Shown: positions 60,774 to 64,000 of the stretch, one piece after another
Layout of the letters: each line of letters begins with the position of its first letter
Numbering within the stretch: position 1 is the first letter of the stretch
From: Pectinophora gossypiella
Taxonomy: Eukaryota; Arthropoda; Insecta; Lepidoptera; Gelechiidae
Assembly (NCBI RefSeq): GCF_024362695.1
Contig: NC_065419.1
Coordinates: 13,950,678 to 14,014,677, forward strand
Length of the DNA stretch: 64,000 nucleotides
Reading direction: 5' to 3'
Translations under genes and position numbers: made by a program
The notes under the pieces: model-generated
The model's input: only the letters and a program-made list of their open reading frames with translations
What the model was told of the DNA's origin: nothing
Databases searched by the model: none

Positions 60774-63700
60774 ATGAGTGATAAAAAGGTTAACTTTGTG
60801 GTGAGTATTTGCTGTCGCTATTTTGTGTGGAATTTGTCCACGTAGAAATAAACTAATTAAGGTTATTGTTTACGTTTACAGAACCCAGATTGCTTGCCTG
60901 TAGAACATGTGACTCTAACAGTAGATAATGCTGGCGTTGTTCGACAAATTCCGGCTTTGGTAAAGACATTGCCTTTTGAATTTATTCAACATTGTGTAAT
61001 AGTTATTAGTACCTTTAGTATGGCCTGGTAATTCCCGTGTGTCTTATCTATAATACCGAAGAATAAGTCTTTTATATAGATGATTATGAAAGAGAAAATA
61101 AATAAATAACATATGTTGTAATGGTGATCTTCTTCTTATTGTGTGAGTTGTCAGGTGGAATACCAACCTCATCAACCCTAGTGGTAATTGTGATGATTCT
61201 GACAGACACCAACTTAATTTTAATTTAGTTTGACAGTTTTAAAACAATGTCTATCTCTGTATGGCACTTGCTGTAAGGGAAGGACAGCACTATTAGTAGG
61301 ACTGTCAGATTAATATAAAATTACAATACAAGAGAAACATTTTAATTACTCTTTTTTTTTAATTAAGATGGGTTTGCTCTTGACTTCGTTCTTCCACAAG
61401 AAGAAGAGATCGACGTTGGAACGAGCTTACACAGAAAATGCCTATTATACTCTCTCTTTGTTTTTCGAAAGTCTATTCTCTATGCTGTGTTATTATAATT
61501 TCAGGACCCATATTGGGTAGAGGACAGACTACTGATTGTGTACGAGAAACCTCCATTAGATAGTGTAATGGTGTTTGGTGCAGTGGATACATGGCGCGCT
61601 AGTATGACATTGTACCTTGACAATCTGAAGTGGTTGCTTAGCTTAGAACATCACAGGTATATAAAACAGTAAACTACTAAAATTTAAAAAAGATATAGGG
61701 GTTTATTTATTTAAAAGATACACACAACAGGTAACAATCATGACATGCGAAAATAAAAGGTTACAGATGTGGGTAATAACTAGATGCAACCCAAAACGTG
61801 TATACACGGCATGGCATGAAAAGAAACATTCCGTCGCGGAGGGCAAGCATGGTTAACTACTTTTGTTAGGCACATGGGTTAGTGACATTGTAATGAATAC
61901 TTAGGGGGATGATTCAGACATTGATTCTGAACCCATATAGAATAATGAGCTGAATCATCGCTCTCAGTATTCGTAACAATGTCACTTACACCTACACCCC
62001 ATACAAGTACATACAGGTAGCCATACAAGTAGGTATGGGTGTTAGTGACACCGTAACTAATACTGAGAGGTATGAGTCAGACCATGATTCTGAGTTGATA
62101 TCAAGTGGAATTTGCTGACAGAAAATTCATGAAAATTTGTTTTTTTTTTAATTATTTCAGTTCCATACTTTTGCAACAGAAAATTCTACTTGACATCAAC
62201 TCAGAATCATGGTCTGAATCATCCCTCAAAATTTTCGTTATGATGTCACTAACACCTTGTGTAAAATAAAAAATATATTTGCATTACAGTTAAACACACA
62301 CACTATTAACACATAATTGACCACTTTTCTTCTGAGGAGTCGAAGCCATAATCCAAATATTCTGGGGCCTGTTCAATAAACATTATTTTTACCATTTCAG
62401 GTTTTGGAGTGTAGTTATCTATCACCCAAAGTGCATGGACGCTCTAGTGTCATTCCTACAAGAGTCCAATCCTCCATACATGCCGCCGTATGAGAACACA
62501 GAGGTTCAAACATTATATGGAGATATACGGAAATACATATTCATTGTATTCAGTAGACTAATCACTAATAAGGAAAGCAAGGTATGTTTTGTATTCTTTT
62601 TCTTTTCATGTATACTGGGTTTTAGTGACATCGTAACGAATACTGAGGGGATTGATTCAGACCATGATTCTGTGTTAAAATCAAGTGGAATTTTCCGTCG
62701 CAAAATTCATGATTTCTTTTTAGTTTTTTTAAATTATTTTCAATTCTATACTTTTGCGATGGAAAATTCCACTTGATATTAACTCAGAATAATCAGATGA
62801 ATCATCCCTCTTTACGATGACATGGATCATTCGTTACGATGACACTTACACCCCGTACAAGTACATACGGTAGCCATATAAGTAGGTATGGGTGTTAGTG
62901 ACACCGTAACGAATACTGAGGGGGATGGTTCAGACCATGATTCTGAGTTGATATCAAGTGGAATTTCGTGTCAAAAAATTCATGAAAATTTTTCTTTTCT
63001 TTTTAATTATTTTCCAATCCATACTTTTGCGACGGAAATTTCTACTTGATATCAACTCAGAATCATGGCCTGAACCACCCCTCAAAGTTTTCGTTACGAT
63101 GTCACTAACACCCTGTATATAGTCCTCCTTGTCGTATCCAACAACGGCGACCTCAGTCTCTTCTCTCGTGCGCTCGAATGTGACTGGCAAAGCCAAACTT
63201 TGTTCTGAAAACCCGGTCACATTGGAGGCAGAATAGAATATATTCAACACTCCGACGCCAATAATAATAGACGAAACGCTTTTTAAATTCATACCATAAA
63301 GAACCAAATTCCCATTCAATCACCACCACAACCACTTCTATTTTATGGAAGGATAACCCATAGTATTGGGTCATGTACTAGAATCAAGATAATTTATGCA
63401 ATTCTGGTCAGTAAATAAAGACAGATCTAAAACCAACGAAAAACATTTTCTTTTTGATATTTAACTTATTTAAGAATTTTAATAAAGAAAAACGTAATAA
63501 TAAGTTCGGCATTTTATCACGTTTTTCGATGACGTCACAGTGTGCTTTTTCATACAATTTCCTTAGTAAATTCGTGTTTTGACGTTTAGTAAAAAGTTAC
63601 TGATTTGACTAGAGGGAAACTAGCCTATTCTCTCTTACTATCTATCAATCTTATGTTCCGTTCTACTCACTTTCCTACACATGTCTTTACTAATTCCAGA

Positions 63701-63897
63701 CGGAATGGATGACCAAGGAGCACATGTCAGCACTGATATACAACAAGTTCGTGTTCACGATCCCCATATTATGGGACCTGTGCTTGGAGTATGGAGTGGA
63801 CAATAAGCAGCACATGTCGAGGCTGATGGCCAGCGTGTTCACGCTGCAGCCGCAGTACGAGACTGATGCGAAGACTGCCCTCGCCTTTGTTACTGAG
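60774..63897 (+). CDS. ASCC2: Activating signal cointegrator 1 complex subunit 2, 5' five exons
   Basis: ASCC2 works with ASCC3 and TRIP4 in alkylation-damage repair and in splitting of stalled, ubiquitinated ribosomes. Exons: 60774-60800, 60882-60959, 61505-61656, 62401-62581, 63700-63897, all GT-AG with matching phases, 212 aa. It starts MSDKKVNFV in context AGAATGAG. Recognisable blocks in family order: LPVEHVTL, DPYWVEDRLLIVYEKPPLDS, TLYLDNLKWLLSLEHHRFW, then KESKTEWMTKEHMSALIYNK, FVFTIPILWDLCLEYG and MASVFTLQPQYETDAKTAL. These match the N-terminal helical region that contacts ASCC3. The ubiquitin-binding CUE domain lies beyond the window. The last donor is GTACAG at 63898. Intron 3 (61657-62400) and intron 4 (62582-63699) are filled with palindromic repeats. 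Confidence 0.85.
61870..62261. mobile_element. Two palindromic MITEs, family M3, in ASCC2 intron 3
   Basis: The first, compact copy runs from about 61870 to 62000. The second (62038-62261) has arms GTTAGTGACACCGTAACTAA and GATATCAAGTGGAATTTGC, with inverse AAATTCTACTTGACATCAAC and GATGTCACTAACACC. Confidence 0.7.
62615..62850. mobile_element. Palindromic MITE family M3 in ASCC2 intron 4, copy 1
   Basis: GTGACATCGTAACGAATACT and ATCAAGTGGAATTTTCCGTC, inverted as GGAAAATTCCACTTGATATT and TTACGATGACACTTACACC. Confidence 0.7.
62885..63115. mobile_element. Palindromic MITE family M3 in ASCC2 intron 4, copy 2
   Basis: GTGTTAGTGACACCGTAACG at one end and CGTTACGATGTCACTAACAC at the other, with arms of about 100 bp around a short T-rich spacer. 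A half copy borders the reverse-transcriptase fragment at 26570-26626. Confidence 0.75.
63440..63640 (+). repeat. About 200-bp repeat shared with 49975-50206
   Basis: It carries the same block order as the other copy, with GATGACGTCACAGTGTG where that copy has GATGACGCATACTGTGTG. It lies 60 bp before ASCC2 exon 5. Confidence 0.65.
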
Positions 63898-64000
63898 GTA
63901 CAGAATACTACATCTAAACATGTACTCTGCACCTCAAAGTTTTCCTGTGCCCAAGTTGTCTGGAAGAAATTGCTGCATTAGCAGTAAGGCCGCATGTTGT

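Noticed and set aside
1..64000. CRISPR array, operon or prokaryotic mobile island
   Set aside because: No regularly spaced repeats with unique spacers and no ribosome-binding-site-led gene runs; the genes are intron-rich and eukaryotic.

Overview
The window is nuclear DNA from an insect, almost certainly a ditrysian moth or butterfly. The genes have short exons with canonical GT-AG introns. The spaces between exons are packed with lepidopteran-type tRNA-derived SINEs, 3'-end fragments of non-LTR retrotransposons, palindromic MITEs and a Helitron. There are no prokaryotic signals. The species cannot be named from sequence alone.

Layout. (1) 1-5896 (+): the 3' two-thirds of a fatty-acid amide hydrolase 2-like amidase, eight exons, entering from the left edge. 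(2) 6585-6719 (+): a decayed histone H4 copy. (3) 9437-46862 (-): a complete eight-exon S-adenosylmethionine decarboxylase gene (polyamine synthesis, 350 aa by my splice model), with its 3' UTR probably reaching about 8486. One intron of about 31 kb (14484-45476) fills nearly half the window and holds only repeats. (4) 47300-49317: a 2-kb foldback-type inverted-repeat element with 153-bp subrepeats, in the gap between two minus-strand genes. (5) 49368-59614 (-): an unrecognised two-exon gene (188 aa if the exons belong together). Its 9.7-kb intron contains, on the opposite strand, (6) 55336-57085 (+): a two-exon MADF/BESS-type DNA-binding protein gene (295 aa). (7) 60774-63897 (+): the first five exons of an ASCC2 (activating signal cointegrator 1 complex subunit 2) gene that runs off the right edge.

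The genes are unrelated housekeeping or regulatory loci: lipid amide hydrolysis, polyamine synthesis, transcription, and ribosome/DNA-damage quality control. I see no operon-like functional grouping. Exon boundaries were set by eye from splice consensus, reading phase and family similarity.

I found no convincing new multi-gene system. The most informative non-gene signals are structural. They include the foldback element, a Helitron inserted precisely into a MITE, two copies of one retroelement with clean 12-bp target duplications (one splitting a MITE), a SINE whose head joins tRNA-like and 5S-rRNA-like sequence, a 38-bp perfect inverted repeat 1.7 kb apart, stacked palindromic MITEs in an ASCC2 intron, and transposon 3' ends lying a few bases before amidase splice acceptors.
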